A stretch of DNA of 64,000 nucleotides. It comes from Haematomicrobium sanguinis DSM 21259 (GTDB lineage Bacteria; Actinomycetota; Actinomycetes; Actinomycetales; Micrococcaceae). The notes under the pieces are model-generated. The model was not told the origin of the DNA and ran no database searches. It saw only the letters and a program-made list of their open reading frames with translations. Below are positions 9,849 through 18,949 of this stretch, one piece after another. The DNA lies in assembly GCF_000688395.1 (NCBI RefSeq), contig NZ_JIAG01000003.1:62001-126000 (forward strand), in the 5' to 3' direction. The translations under genes and the position numbers were made by a program. Position 1 is the first letter of the stretch. Every line of letters starts with the position of its first letter.

Positions 9849-11600
9849 TTAGCTGCGCGGGATGTTGCGCAAATTCGAGCGGACCATCGCGACCGCCTCG
9901 CCCGCGCCGCCGCCGAGCACGATTTTGGACATTGCGGTGGCGAATCCGAATACCTGGTCGCCCTTGATTTTTGGCGGGATGGAAAGGGCGTTCGGGTCGG
10001 TGACAACGTCAATCAGAGTGGGGCCAGGCGTGGCGAAGGCCTTGCGGAAACAGCCTTCGAGCTCGCGCGGGTCCTCGACGCGGAAGGTGGTGAAGCCGAT
10101 CGCGGCGGCCAGGTCGGCGTAGTTGACCGCGGGGACGTCGACGCCGAAATCGGGGAGCCCGTCCACCAGCATTTCCAGTTTCACCATGGCGAGCGTCGAG
10201 TTGTTAAAGACCACCACGTTGAGCGGGAGCTGGTAGGCGGCCGCGGTGAGCAATTCGCCAAGCAGCATGGAGAGGCCGCCGTCCCCGCTCATGGCGACGA
10301 CCTGGCGATCCGGGTACGCGATTTGCGCGCCGATGGCTTGCGGCAGCGCGTTCGCCATCGAGCCGTGGAGGTAGGAGCCGATCAGGCGGCGCTTACCGTT
10401 GGGGTTGATGTAGCGGGCGCTCCACACGTTGCACATGCCGGTGTCGGCGGTGAAAATCGCGTCCTCGGCGGCGATCGCGTCCAGCATTGCGGCGGCGTAC
10501 TCCGGGTGGATGGGGGTGAGCTTCTCGACCTTGCGGGTGTACGCGCGCACCGATTTTGTCATCAGGCGCTTGTGCTTTTTCAGCATTGCGTCCAGGAAGC
10601 GGTGGTTCTTTTTGGGCTGAACCAGCCGGTCCAGGGCCTCGAGGGTGGGGAGCACATCGGCGTGAACGGCAATGTCCACGTTGGTGCGGCGGCCGAGTTT
10701 TTCCGGGGCGCGGTCGATTTGCGCGGTGATTGCGTCATCGGAGAGGAACTGGTCATAGGGGAAGTCGGTGCCGATCAGGATCAGAAGTTCCGCGTCATCG
10801 ATGCCGGCCGCGGCCGCGCCGTAACCGAGCAGGCCGGTCATGCCAATGTCGAGCGGATTGTCATATTGGATGAAGTCTTTGCCGCGCAGGCTGTGGCCGA
10901 TGGGTGCGCCGATTTTTTCGGCGAAGGCGATGATTTCATCGTGTGCGCCCTCGGCGCCGGCACCGGCGAAGATCGCGATCTTGTCGGTGCTGTTGATGGC
11001 CTCGGCGAGGCGGTTGATCGGGCCGTCGGCGGGGTGGAGGGTGCCGCGGGTGAAGTCCACGGTGAGCGGTGCTTTCGCGGTTGCGTCCTCATCGGCGATG
11101 TCGCCGGGAAGAGTGATGACGGAGACACCGCCCAATCCCACCGCATGTTGGATCGCCGAATTGACCACGCGAGGGCACTGGTCCGGGGTAGAGACGAGCT
11201 CGGAGTAGACCGAGCATTCGTTGAAAAGCCGGTCCGGGTGCGTTTCTTGGAAGTAGTCGGAGCCGATTTGGCGGCTGGGAATGTGCGAGGCGATCGCTAC
11301 CACCGGCGCGCCGGAGCGATTCGCGTCATAGAGGCCGTTGATCAGGTGCAGGTTGCCCGGGCCGCAACTTCCCGCGCAGACCGCGAGTTCTCCGGTGAGT
11401 TGCGCGTCTGCGGCGGCCGCGAAGGCGGCGGCTTCCTCATGGCGCACGTGGATCCAGTCGATGCCGCCTTTCGCGCTACCGCCGGTGCGGCGCACGGCGT
11501 CCACGATCGGATTGAGGCTGTCGCCCACAATCCCGTAGATGCGGCGCACTCCGGCGGCCTGCAGTTGCGAAATGATCTGTTCGGCAATGGATTGCGCCAT
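9849..11600 (-). CDS. poxB: Pyruvate oxidase/dehydrogenase (quinone), PoxB-like
   Basis: Thiamine-diphosphate and FAD enzyme of 583 aa that decarboxylates pyruvate to acetate, passing electrons to the membrane quinone pool. The N-terminal PYR domain has the conserved glutamate in RHEEAAAFAAAADAQ. The middle domain carries IAIFAGAGAEGAHDEI and an FAD-contact region. The C-terminal PP domain has the ThDP motif GDGGLSMLLGEL ending in VVFNN. The last residues (AMVRSNLRNIPRS) form a short tail like the PoxB membrane-binding segment. ATG 11600 is preceded by AGGAGG. The gene stands alone between the TetR operon and the hydrolase gene. Confidence 0.9.
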   Translation of the reverse strand: MAQSIAEQIISQLQAAGVRRIYGIVGDSLNPIVDAVRRTGGSAKGGIDWIHVRHEEAAAFAAAADAQLTGELAVCAGSCGPGNLHLINGLYDANRSGAPVVAIASHIPSRQIGSDYFQETHPDRLFNECSVYSELVSTPDQCPRVVNSAIQHAVGLGGVSVITLPGDIADEDATAKAPLTVDFTRGTLHPADGPINRLAEAINSTDKIAIFAGAGAEGAHDEIIAFAEKIGAPIGHSLRGKDFIQYDNPLDIGMTGLLGYGAAAAGIDDAELLILIGTDFPYDQFLSDDAITAQIDRAPEKLGRRTNVDIAVHADVLPTLEALDRLVQPKKNHRFLDAMLKKHKRLMTKSVRAYTRKVEKLTPIHPEYAAAMLDAIAAEDAIFTADTGMCNVWSARYINPNGKRRLIGSYLHGSMANALPQAIGAQIAYPDRQVVAMSGDGGLSMLLGELLTAAAYQLPLNVVVFNNSTLAMVKLEMLVDGLPDFGVDVPAVNYADLAAAIGFTTFRVEDPRELEGCFRKAFATPGPTLIDVVTDPNALSIPPKIKGDQVFGFATAMSKIVLGGGAGEAVAMVRSNLRNIPRS

Positions 11601-11695
11601 CGGGGGCCTCCTGAAAATCGCGGATGCCGCGGTTGGCACGAGTGCGTGGCTGGCCGCGGCGGAATTCTCTCGACCCTTCTGAGCCTACCCCCTCT

Positions 11696-11767
11696 CGTTT
11701 CGCATCCCCGTACCGCATTCGCATCCCCGCACACGGCTCTAAGTTTGCGGTGCGGGGATGCGAAACG
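11696..11767. terminator. Family-B palindrome B1
   Basis: Left arm 11696-11716 (CGTTTCGCATCCCCGTACCGC) pairs with right arm 11747-11767 with one wobble. A second left-arm-like copy, TTCGCATCCCCGCAC, lies between them and also matches the right arm. Between the hydrolase stop and the poxB start; it would terminate transcription leaving the hydrolase gene. Confidence 0.7.
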
Positions 11768-11783
11768 CGGGGGGAGGGCGGGG

Positions 11784-12479
11784 CTAGAGGCTCTCGGCCG
11801 CGTCCAAAATCAGCTCGGCAACCTTGTACGGCTGGGATGCGAGCGAGGCGTGGCTCGCCTCCAATTCGATCGCCTTGACCGGGTTCATGCGCTTGGCCAT
11901 CATGCGCTCCACCGACGGCGGGATCATCCGATCATTGCTCGAAACCTGATACCACACCGGCTTGTTCTTCCACGCGGGATTCGTCATCCCGGTCTCAAAA
12001 ATGGCGCCGGCGATCGGCTTCTGCGTCACGGCCATGACGCGGGCGTCTTCATCATCCACGTCCTCGGCGAACGCCCATTGGAACTTGTCCTTGTCAATCC
12101 ACAGGTAGCCGTGATCGTCGGGAGCGATCGCACTGCCGCCGGCCCCTTCGCCTTCCTCGCCTTCGCCGAGAAGTTGGCCGAGGCTCTCGCCCTCATCCGG
12201 GGCAAACGCGGCAATGTACACCAGACCCTTGACGTTCTCGCTGTCGCCAGCGCCGGTAATGACCGCGCCACCATAGGAGTGGCCCACCAAAATGGTGGGG
12301 CCGTCCTGATCATCGGCCAGTTGGCGGACCCGGGCGACGTCCTCGTCCAGGGACGTCAGCGGAATCTGCACCGCCGTGACATTGTGTCCGCGATCCAGCA
12401 GGGTTGGGATGACGTTTCGCCAATGACCGCCGTCCCCCCACGCGCCGTGGACCAAGATGATGTTGGTTTTCTCTGCCAT
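11784..12479 (-). CDS. Alpha/beta hydrolase
   Basis: Soluble hydrolase of 231 aa with the fold's landmarks: oxyanion loop VHGAWGDGGHW near residue 10, nucleophile elbow GHSYGG with Ser68, and a catalytic histidine in LEASHASL near the C-terminus. It resembles the salicylate-esterase/EstC-like group widespread in bacteria; the substrate is unknown. ATG 12479 is preceded by GAGAGGTG; an upstream in-frame start at 12551 lacks a good ribosome site. It is divergent from an AraC-type regulator 83 nt away, which may control it. Confidence 0.88.
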   Translation of the reverse strand: MAEKTNIILVHGAWGDGGHWRNVIPTLLDRGHNVTAVQIPLTSLDEDVARVRQLADDQDGPTILVGHSYGGAVITGAGDSENVKGLVYIAAFAPDEGESLGQLLGEGEEGEGAGGSAIAPDDHGYLWIDKDKFQWAFAEDVDDEDARVMAVTQKPIAGAIFETGMTNPAWKNKPVWYQVSSNDRMIPPSVERMMAKRMNPVKAIELEASHASLASQPYKVAELILDAAESL

Positions 12480-12562
12480 CGGATACACCTCTCGGTAGAT
12501 TTTGTGCGTCACGCCAAATAGCATGACCACAACACCATAGGCAGGAAGCACGGCAAATAACC

Positions 12563-13414
12563 ATGACTCAAATCCTTGAAAACTTTGCCGAACGTCCGGA
12601 CGTGTTTTCCGAGTACCTCGACGGGTTACGGCTCAAGGCGCAGGAAGTGCACCGCGCCACCGCCCGTACCGCAACCATCACGCTCCCCGGCCACGCACTC
12701 CTCATCCTGGAGTCGGGAAGCGTGTGGCCCGGAGAAACATCGGCGCAATTCATCGCTCGCCGCGCGCTGCTGATGAACGCGGCGGACCCCGTCGCGATCC
12801 GTTGCGAGGGCGCGACCTTCACCGCCATCACCTTCGACTTGACCGAGCGATCGGCGCTGGCCGGATCCGCGAGCATCCCCTACCTCATCGACCTTGGCGA
12901 CCTCGACGCCGAACCCTGGCTCTCGCTGAGCCTCAACCTCCTCGCCGCCGAACTCGACGACCCGCTCCCCGGCGGCCGCTCGATGATTGAGCGCATCCTC
13001 GAACTCGTGCTCATCCAGGCGCTGCGCCGCTGGTCGCGCACCGAAAATCGCAGCGAAAGCTGGCTCATCGCCGCCCTCGATCCGCACATCAACGCCGTCC
13101 TCAACGCGATGCACCGCGACCCGGCCCGCGATTGGGACCTGGCCGAACTCGCCGCACGGGTCAACCTTTCGCGCAGCACACTCTCCGCAAAATTCGCCGC
13201 GCTGGTCGGCATGCCGCCCATCCGCTACCTCGCCCAGCTGCGGCTGGAAGCGGCGGCCCGCGCGCTCACCTCCACCGCCGCCCCCATCGGCGCCATCGCC
13301 AAGGACGTCGGTTACGGCTCCGAGGCCGCCTTCAGCCGCGCATTCTCCCGGCACTTCGGCCTCGCCCCCAAAACTTGGCGCGCCCGCGGCGCCCCCGCAC
13401 CCCCGTCTATGTAG
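12563..13414 (+). CDS. AraC-family transcriptional regulator
   Basis: Protein of 283 aa with a cupin-like N-terminal half of the AraC-N/cupin_6 type and a C-terminal AraC DNA-binding domain: a first helix-turn-helix at WDLAELAARVNLSRSTLSAKFAA and a second at APIGAIAKDVGYGSEAAFSRAF with the family RHFGLAPKTWR ending. Divergent from the alpha/beta hydrolase gene, its likely target. ATG 12563 is used; the nearest AGGAAG is 17 nt away. The final PSM and TAG stop are supplied by the left arm of palindrome A2, the same ending as the unrelated gene at 3607. Confidence 0.9.
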   Translation: MTQILENFAERPDVFSEYLDGLRLKAQEVHRATARTATITLPGHALLILESGSVWPGETSAQFIARRALLMNAADPVAIRCEGATFTAITFDLTERSALAGSASIPYLIDLGDLDAEPWLSLSLNLLAAELDDPLPGGRSMIERILELVLIQALRRWSRTENRSESWLIAALDPHINAVLNAMHRDPARDWDLAELAARVNLSRSTLSAKFAALVGMPPIRYLAQLRLEAAARALTSTAAPIGAIAKDVGYGSEAAFSRAFSRHFGLAPKTWRARGAPAPPSM

Positions 13415-13463
13415 CGCGAAACGCCCATGTTTGCGTCAACATGGGCGTTTCGCGCTACATAGA
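13406..13463. terminator. Family-A palindrome A2 (26-bp stem, 6-nt loop)
   Basis: Left arm 13406-13431, loop 13432-13437, right arm 13438-13463, perfect pairing. Core TATGTAGCGCGAAACGCCC differs from A1 by changes that are compensated in the other arm. Contains the AraC-gene stop TAG at 13412-13414. Confidence 0.85.
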
Positions 13464-13474
13464 TGAGGAGAAGA

Positions 13475-13487
13475 ACGACGGCGATGC
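13475..13487 (-). repeat. Dispersed 13-mer, copy 4
   Basis: Exact reverse-strand copy, left half of the inverted pair, 11 nt from palindrome A2. Confidence 0.85.
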
Positions 13488-13499
13488 GCACCTAGGTGA

Positions 13500-13512
13500 G
13501 CATCGCCGTCGT
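13500..13512 (+). repeat. Dispersed 13-mer, copy 5
   Basis: Exact copy, right half of the inverted pair. Confidence 0.85.
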
Positions 13513-13539
13513 TGTTTGTGGCTGGCAGGAAACGAGGGT

Positions 13540-14973
13540 CTAGGCCTTGGGTGCCTTGGTCATGGACAGCACGTCAAGGGCTTGATCGAGTTGTTCCTCG
13601 GTCAGCTCGCCTCGCTCCACGTAGCCGAGCGCCTCGACGGCCTGGCGGATGGTGAGCCCCTCTGCGACGGCCTTCTTGGCGATCTTGGCCGCGTTCTCGT
13701 AGCCGATGTACTTGTTCAGCGGGGTCACGATCGAGGGCGAGGCCTCGGCGAGGTAGCGGGCGCGGTCGACGTTGGCTTCGATGCCGTCGATCATCTTGTC
13801 CGCCATGAGACGGGCGGTGTTGGTCAGCAGGCGGATGGACTGCAGCAGGTTCGCGGCCATGACCGGGATGCCAACGTTGAGTTCGAACGCGCCGTTAGTG
13901 GAGGAGAGTGCGATCGTGGTGTCGTTGCCGATCACTTGGGCGCACACCATGATGGCGGCTTCGGAAATGACCGGGTTCACCTTGCCCGGCATGATCGAGG
14001 AGCCCGGTTGCAGGTCCGGGATCGCGATTTCGCCGAGGCCGGTGTTGGGGCCGGAGCCGAGCCAGCGCAAATCGTTGTTGATCTTCATCAGCGAGTAGGC
14101 GATGCCCCGCAGCTGGCCGGACGCTTCGATGAGGCCGTCGCGGTTGGCTTGAGCCTCGAAGTGGTTGCGTGCTTCGGTGATGGGCAGCGCGGTTTGTTCG
14201 GCGAGCAGGGCGATGACGCGCTGCGGAAAACCGGCAGGGGTGTTGATGCCGGTGCCGACCGCGGTGCCGCCGAGCGGAACCTCGGCGACGCGCGGCAGGG
14301 TCGCCTCGATGCGCTCAATGCCGTAGCGGACCTGCGCCGCGTAGCCGCCGAACTCCTGGCCGAGGGTGACCGGGGTGGCGTCCATCAGGTGGGTGCGGCC
14401 GGACTTGACGACGTTTTCGAACTCCTTGGCCTTGCGTCCGAGCGACGCGTCCAGGTAGGTCAGCGCAGGGATCAAATCATTGAGCAATGCGCCGGTGACC
14501 GCGACGTGTACCGAGGTGGGGAAGACGTCATTGGAGGACTGGGAGGCGTTGACGTGATCGTTGGGGTGAACGCGGGTCTCGCTGCCTGCCGCTTCCAGGG
14601 CCTGGTTGGCGAGGGCGGCGAGCACCTCGTTGGTGTTCATGTTGGAGGAGGTGCCGGATCCGGTTTGGAACACGTCGATGGGGAACTGGTCGTCATAGTC
14701 TCCGGCGATGACCTTGTCCGCGGCGTCGGAAATCGCGTCGGCGCGATCCCCGTCGAGGACCCCGAGTTCGGCGTTGGCGAGGGCCGCGGCCTTCTTGATC
14801 TGCGCCAGGGCGTGGATGTGGGCGGGCTCTAGCGTGGTTCCGGAGATCGGGAAGTTTTCTACCGCGCGCTGGGTCTGGGCGGCGTAGAGGGCGGAGGCGG
14901 GGACCCGCACCTCGCCCATCGTGTCGTGTTCAATGCGGAAGTCTGGGCTTGCAGCCGGTGCGTCATCACTCAT
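13540..14973 (-). CDS. fumC: Fumarate hydratase, class II
   Basis: Soluble TCA-cycle enzyme of 477 aa converting fumarate and water to malate, without an iron-sulfur cluster. The superfamily signature [11 protein letters not shown] is intact, as are the substrate-binding phrases [21 protein letters not shown] and [13 protein letters not shown]. Length is normal for class II. ATG 14973 is chosen because the conserved start [20 protein letters not shown] follows it; the 47 extra codons upstream are non-conserved and would run into palindrome B2. Termination is probably at the 13474-13513 dyad. Confidence 0.96.
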   Translation of the reverse strand: MSDDAPAASPDFRIEHDTMGEVRVPASALYAAQTQRAVENFPISGTTLEPAHIHALAQIKKAAALANAELGVLDGDRADAISDAADKVIAGDYDDQFPIDVFQTGSGTSSNMNTNEVLAALANQALEAAGSETRVHPNDHVNASQSSNDVFPTSVHVAVTGALLNDLIPALTYLDASLGRKAKEFENVVKSGRTHLMDATPVTLGQEFGGYAAQVRYGIERIEATLPRVAEVPLGGTAVGTGINTPAGFPQRVIALLAEQTALPITEARNHFEAQANRDGLIEASGQLRGIAYSLMKINNDLRWLGSGPNTGLGEIAIPDLQPGSSIMPGKVNPVISEAAIMVCAQVIGNDTTIALSSTNGAFELNVGIPVMAANLLQSIRLLTNTARLMADKMIDGIEANVDRARYLAEASPSIVTPLNKYIGYENAAKIAKKAVAEGLTIRQAVEALGYVERGELTEEQLDQALDVLSMTKAPKA

Positions 14974-15056
14974 GATTCTTATTCTTGCCCTCGACGCGTG
15001 CGCCCACAAATCCGCCCGGGCGACCCGCGCAAAAGGTGAGCGGCGCGAAGGTGGAG

Positions 15057-15069
15057 GCATCGCCGTCGT
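15057..15069 (+). repeat. Dispersed 13-mer, copy 6
   Basis: Exact copy in the fumC upstream region, 8 nt from palindrome B2; flanked by GGAG and GCTTC as in the copies at 27013 and 41023. Confidence 0.85.
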
Positions 15070-15077
15070 GCTTCCCG

Positions 15078-15149
15078 CGTTTCGCATCCCCGTACCGCGT
15101 TTCGAGACCCCCACACGGCTCTCAATACGCGGTGTGGGGATGCGAAACG
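15078..15149. terminator. Family-B palindrome B2
   Basis: Left arm 15078-15099 (CGTTTCGCATCCCCGTACCG and on) pairs with 15128-15149 with two adjacent wobbles. An imperfect extra left arm with CCCCACAC lies inside. Between the carbonic anhydrase stop and the fumC start. Confidence 0.7.
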
Positions 15150-15162
15150 AGGGGGGCGAGGG

Positions 15163-15777
15163 CTAGAGGGCGCCGAAAGCGTTGACCTCGCCGACCGCAC
15201 CGTTGTCGAGCTGATACGCGAGGCCGACCACGGCGAGTCGGCCCTCTTCGGTGGCCTTCGCGATGGCCTTGGACGAGTCGACGAGGCGGCTCGTGGTCTG
15301 CCGGACGTGCTCGACCACCGCGGAGTGCGTGTCGGTGTGGCCGTCGCGGCGGGCCTGCAACACGGAAGGGGTGATGCGTTCGACCAAATCGCGCACAAAA
15401 CCGCTGGGCATTTCGCCGGTGTCCACGCTCTCCTCGGTGGCAACCACCGCGCCGCAGGAGTCATGGCCCAGAACCACGATCAGCGGGACGCCAAGGACAT
15501 CGATCGAGTACTCGAGGGAACCCAGCACCGCGTCGTCAATGACCTGACCGGCGGTGCGCACCACGAACGCTTCGCCGAGGCCCAGATCGAAAATGATTTC
15601 GGCGGCCAGGCGCGAATCGGCGCACCCGAACACCACCGCGAAGGGGCTTTGGCCGGCCACCAGGGATGCGCGGCGGGCGGCGTCCTGGTTCGGGTGTTCC
15701 GAGGTGTCCGAGACGAAGCGGGCGTTGCCCTTCATGAGGCGGTCATAGGCCTGGGCGGGGGAGAGGGGGGTTGTCAT
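15163..15777 (-). CDS. Beta-carbonic anhydrase
   Basis: Zinc enzyme of 204 aa interconverting CO2 and bicarbonate in the cytoplasm. Zinc ligands Cys52 (in GCADSR, with the Asp54-Arg56 dyad), His105 and Cys108 (GHDSCGA) are all present. Length is typical of the bacterial beta class. AAGGTGA sits 5 nt before ATG 15777. The gene lies 10 nt after the DUF4245 gene on the same strand, so they are probably cotranscribed. Confidence 0.95.
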   Translation of the reverse strand: MTTPLSPAQAYDRLMKGNARFVSDTSEHPNQDAARRASLVAGQSPFAVVFGCADSRLAAEIIFDLGLGEAFVVRTAGQVIDDAVLGSLEYSIDVLGVPLIVVLGHDSCGAVVATEESVDTGEMPSGFVRDLVERITPSVLQARRDGHTDTHSAVVEHVRQTTSRLVDSSKAIAKATEEGRLAVVGLAYQLDNGAVGEVNAFGAL

Positions 15778-15787
15778 GGCATTCACC

Positions 15788-16387
15788 TTACGGGGTGGCC
15801 GGCGTTTTCAGAGCGTCGAGGTTGATGTTCTTCGCCAGGGTGTCGAAGTCCTCCAGGCTGGCTTTGCCGCTCAAAAGTACGGTGTTGGTGCCGTCGGTGA
15901 AGTTCAGCACGGTGCCCTGTTCGGGGCGGTCCCGCAACTCCCAGGTGACTCCCTCGATCGTGCGCTCGCCGGTGATGGGTGCGCCCTTGGCTTGCTGGTC
16001 GATCCAGGTGGGGTTGGTCTGATTGGTCTGGGTGAGTTGAATGAACGAGTCATTCGGCGTGAGATATCCCACTTCCCAGCGCGGCACATCGGTGCCGGCG
16101 GTGCCCTCGATTCGGGCGAAATTCGAGCGCCAGCCGTCCGGGAGCGTGGGCACCAGCGGGGCGAATCCCACCGAGGATTCGGCTTGGTCGGCGATCGCCG
16201 CGACATCGACGTTTCGCTCATAGGATTGCGTTGTTGCACCGGGGGAAAGCAGGAAAATCGGGATCACAATGGCCAGGCAGACGGCCACCGAAATCACCAT
16301 GCCCTTAATGTTTTGGCGCAGGCGCTTCGCCTGGGATTCGGTGATGACCGGCTTGGGTTGGGCAGGGGGTTGTTGCGCTGGATCCAC
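15788..16387 (-). CDS. DUF4245 membrane-anchored protein
   Basis: Protein of 199 aa with a proline-rich cytoplasmic N-terminus, one membrane helix at about residues 29-48 (GMVISVAVCLAIVIPIFLL) and an extracytoplasmic domain. DUF4245 proteins of unknown function sit beside glpX in many actinobacteria, as here, where the two are divergent. GTG 16387 is 6 nt after a TAGAAT box, predicting leaderless translation. Confidence 0.85.
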   Translation of the reverse strand: MDPAQQPPAQPKPVITESQAKRLRQNIKGMVISVAVCLAIVIPIFLLSPGATTQSYERNVDVAAIADQAESSVGFAPLVPTLPDGWRSNFARIEGTAGTDVPRWEVGYLTPNDSFIQLTQTNQTNPTWIDQQAKGAPITGERTIEGVTWELRDRPEQGTVLNFTDGTNTVLLSGKASLEDFDTLAKNINLDALKTPATP

Positions 16388-16393
16388 GCCAAC

Positions 16394-16399
16394 ATTCTA
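16394..16399 (-). promoter_or_regulatory. -10 box TAGAAT, leaderless start of DUF4245 gene
   Basis: TAGAAT on the minus strand ends 6 nt before GTG 16387. Confidence 0.6.
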
Positions 16400-16411
16400 G
16401 TGCCCTACGGA

Positions 16412-16417
16412 TATGAT
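16412..16417 (+). promoter_or_regulatory. -10 box TATGAT of glpX
   Basis: TATGAT (consensus 5 of 6) lies 40 nt before the glpX ATG; no clear -35. It is divergent from the DUF4245 promoter. Confidence 0.45.
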
Positions 16418-16457
16418 CAGTGTGAGGAGCAATGACGCCACATCGAAGAGGGAGATT

Positions 16458-17486
16458 ATGTCCGCCGAAAACTCGTATTCCACACTCTCATCCGCACTAG
16501 CCGTGAGCGATACCGAGCCGGACCGCAACCTCGCCCTCGAACTGGTGCGCGTGACCGAGGCCGCCGCGATCGCCGGTGGGCACTGGGTCGGTTTCGGCGA
16601 CAAGAACCGTGCCGACGGCGCGGCCGTGGACGCCATGCGCTCCTTCCTGCAGACCGTACACTTCAACGGCGTCGTCGTGATCGGCGAGGGCGAAAAGGAC
16701 GAAGCCCCGATGCTCTTCAACGGGGAGCGCGTGGGCGATGGCACCGGCCCCGAGGTCGATGTCGCTGTGGATCCCATTGACGGCACCCGTCTGACCGCGC
16801 TTGGCATCAACAACGCACTTGCCGTCCTGGCCGTGGCCGAGCGCGGCACCATGTTTGACCCCTCCGCCGTGTTCTACATGGAGAAGCTCGTGACCGGCCC
16901 CGAGGCCGCTGACATGGTGGACCTGCGCCTCCCCGTCAAGCAGAACCTGCACCTGATCGCCAAGGCCAAGGGCAAAAAGGTCAGCCAGCTCAACGTGCAA
17001 ATCCTGGACCGCGATCGGCACAAGGAACTCGTCCAAGAAATCCGGGACGCCGGGGCCCGCACCCGCTTCATCATGGACGGCGACGTTGCCGGAGCAATCG
17101 CGGCCGTGCGCGAAGGCACCGGCGTCGACGCGCTCATGGGCATCGGCGGGACGCCCGAAGGCATCGTTGCCGCATGCGCGATCAAGTCGCTCGGTGGCGT
17201 GATTCAAGGCCGGTTGTGGCCCACCAGCGAGGAGGAGCGCGAGCGCGCGCTTGAAGCCGGGCTAGATCTGGAAGCCGTGCTGACCACCAACGACCTCGTC
17301 TCCAGCGACAACTGCTACTTCGCCGCTACCGGCATCACCGACGGCGACCTCCTCAAAGGTGTCCGCTACGGGAAGGACAAGGTCTTCACCCAGTCCATCG
17401 TGATGCGCTCCAAGTCCGGCACCACCCGCATCGTCGACGGCGAGCACCGCGCCGCCAAGTGGACTAGTTACGAGCGCCCGGTCTAA
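16458..17486 (+). CDS. glpX: Fructose-1,6-bisphosphatase, class II
   Basis: Gluconeogenic phosphatase of 342 aa hydrolysing fructose 1,6-bisphosphate. The lithium-sensitive phosphatase metal site is visible: [30 protein letters not shown] and [27 protein letters not shown] forms the sugar-phosphate pocket. ATG 16458 is preceded by GAGGGAG; an in-frame start at 16413 adds 15 non-conserved residues. Class II is the sole FBPase in many actinobacteria. It ends at palindrome A3, facing manA. Confidence 0.96.
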   Translation: MSAENSYSTLSSALAVSDTEPDRNLALELVRVTEAAAIAGGHWVGFGDKNRADGAAVDAMRSFLQTVHFNGVVVIGEGEKDEAPMLFNGERVGDGTGPEVDVAVDPIDGTRLTALGINNALAVLAVAERGTMFDPSAVFYMEKLVTGPEAADMVDLRLPVKQNLHLIAKAKGKKVSQLNVQILDRDRHKELVQEIRDAGARTRFIMDGDVAGAIAAVREGTGVDALMGIGGTPEGIVAACAIKSLGGVIQGRLWPTSEEERERALEAGLDLEAVLTTNDLVSSDNCYFAATGITDGDLLKGVRYGKDKVFTQSIVMRSKSGTTRIVDGEHRAAKWTSYERPV

Positions 17487-17497
17487 ACCCGCCGAAT

Positions 17498-17555
17498 CTG
17501 TGTAGCGCGACACGCCGAGGTTTCCGCATGAGATACGGCGTGTCGCGCTACACAG
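17498..17555. terminator. Family-A palindrome A3 (20-bp stem)
   Basis: Left arm CTGTGTAGCGCGACACGCCG (17498-17517) pairs perfectly with 17536-17555 around an 18-nt loop. It lies between the convergent glpX and manA genes and its right arm supplies the manA TAG stop (17550-17548). Confidence 0.85.
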
Positions 17556-18918
17556 TTGGGGGGACGGTGACGGCGAAGGCCAAGGGGGCAACGCCGTCGT
17601 ACGGGCCAGTGCCAGCCGCGCCCGCATCCGCGAAAACGTCCGCGACCGCCCGCTCGCCCGCGCCCGCCCGCCCGGCCGTGCCCGCGCTCGCATCCGCGAA
17701 AGCTTCCGCGCTCGCCTCGGCGAGCCGCGCGTTCACCGGCGCCTCTTGATCTCCCGCAAACGCACTGAACCCGGGCGCAACCACCAGATCACCCTTTGGC
17801 GAATCCAACACGTACTCCCCGACGATCGGCACAAACACCAGCGGCCCGTTCTGCGCGAGCGAGACCGGCTCGACCCCGCGCGCGGCGACCACCTGAATCT
17901 GAAACTCCTCAAACGGCGGCCGCACGATCTGGCGCCCAAACTCGTCCTCGACCGGCGTGATCAGCGGCACCGCGAGCGGCGTGAAATCGATATTGGCGAG
18001 CAGCTCCGGCACGTCGATGTGCTTGGGTGTCAGGCCCCCGCGCAGCACATTGTCCGAGGACGCCATCACCTCCACCCCGGTCCCACTCAGGTACGCGTGC
18101 ACGTTCCCCGCCGGCAGGTACAGCGCCTGCCCCGGCACCAGATCCACGCGGTTGAGCAGCGCGGAAATCAGCACCCCCGGATCGCCCGGGTATTGCTTGG
18201 CCAACGCCAGCAGAGTTACGACGGCGTTTCCCACACCGGGTGCCTCATCCTCCTTGGGTGCCTCGAGAGTCAGCGCGAGAGTGCGCGCCGCCTCGGCGAT
18301 CTGTTCGCCACCGCTGATGAGGTAGCGAAATGCGCCTTCTAAGTCTGCCGCGACAAGATGCTCGGTCACCGTGCGGGCGACCTGCGCGGTGACGGTACCC
18401 TCGGGTGCGAGAGTTGAAAAGTAGCGGAAGATCGCCGCGGATTCGGCTAGCGGGCGGAAGCCGCACAGTGCGGCAAAGTCGGTGAGCGCGAAAATCAGCT
18501 CGGGTTTGTGATTGTCGTCGCGGTAGTTGCGGTGGGGCGCATCGGGCGCGAGCCCGGCGGCGTTCTCGGCAGCGAACTGCTCTTTGGCGCGTTCTTTGCT
18601 CGGGTGCACTTGAAGCGAGAGCGCGCCCCCGGCGGAGAGAATCTTAGTCAGGAACGGAAGTTTCCCCTCGAACTCTTGGGCGACGTCCTCGCCCAAGAGC
18701 GCGTTGGGGTCCTCGCTAATGAGCTCATTGAGCGGGACGCCAGAGGTGCTGGCGTCCGCGGATTCGGGTGTGGCGTGCGCGATCGAGGGCGTGTCCGGGT
18801 GCGCGCCGATCCACATCTCGGCTTCGGGTCCGCCGCTCGGCGCGGTTCCCAGGAGCGAGGAAACCCCGTTCAGTCGGCCCCAGGCGTAGTCGCGGATGGT
18901 GCTGGAAAGGAGGTACAC
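17548..18918 (-). CDS. manA: Mannose-6-phosphate isomerase, class I
   Basis: Zinc enzyme of 456 aa interconverting mannose 6-phosphate and fructose 6-phosphate, feeding mannose into glycans. Zinc-site motifs LQVHPSKE, NHKPELIFAL and PAGNVHAYL are intact. GTG 18918 is chosen because YLLSSTIRDYAWG, the conserved N-terminus, follows at once. The chain is longer than usual because of about 60 C-terminal residues of Ala/Gly/Asp/Glu-rich low complexity (ADASAGTAGRAGAG). That tail includes DGVAP, a likely decayed copy of the DGDAS-encoding repeat. Last gene of the purK-purE-LCP-manA set. Confidence 0.93.
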   Translation of the reverse strand: MYLLSSTIRDYAWGRLNGVSSLLGTAPSGGPEAEMWIGAHPDTPSIAHATPESADASTSGVPLNELISEDPNALLGEDVAQEFEGKLPFLTKILSAGGALSLQVHPSKERAKEQFAAENAAGLAPDAPHRNYRDDNHKPELIFALTDFAALCGFRPLAESAAIFRYFSTLAPEGTVTAQVARTVTEHLVAADLEGAFRYLISGGEQIAEAARTLALTLEAPKEDEAPGVGNAVVTLLALAKQYPGDPGVLISALLNRVDLVPGQALYLPAGNVHAYLSGTGVEVMASSDNVLRGGLTPKHIDVPELLANIDFTPLAVPLITPVEDEFGRQIVRPPFEEFQIQVVAARGVEPVSLAQNGPLVFVPIVGEYVLDSPKGDLVVAPGFSAFAGDQEAPVNARLAEASAEAFADASAGTAGRAGAGERAVADVFADAGAAGTGPYDGVAPLAFAVTVPPTV

Positions 18919-18949
18919 GGCGTGCTGCTTTCGTTCTAGAGCGTCTGGA

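Larger units (their letters stand above)
13474..13513. terminator. Inverted pair of the dispersed 13-mer
   Basis: Two copies of the 13-mer (13475-13487 minus, 13500-13512 plus) face each other around CACCTAGGTG, itself a palindrome, making a near-perfect 40-bp dyad 27 nt past the fumC stop. It would form a strong hairpin and can terminate fumC transcription. This is the arrangement seen when DNA-uptake sequences double as terminators. Confidence 0.7.

Noticed and set aside
9771-12521. 916-codon open frame on the plus strand
   Set aside because: Antisense to the TetR start, poxB and the hydrolase, all of which have clear family motifs; its product is Gly/Val/Arg/His-rich shadow sequence typical of high-GC DNA.
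13132-14832. 566-codon plus-strand open frame opposite fumC
   Set aside because: Antisense shadow of a well-conserved enzyme, crossing palindrome A2.
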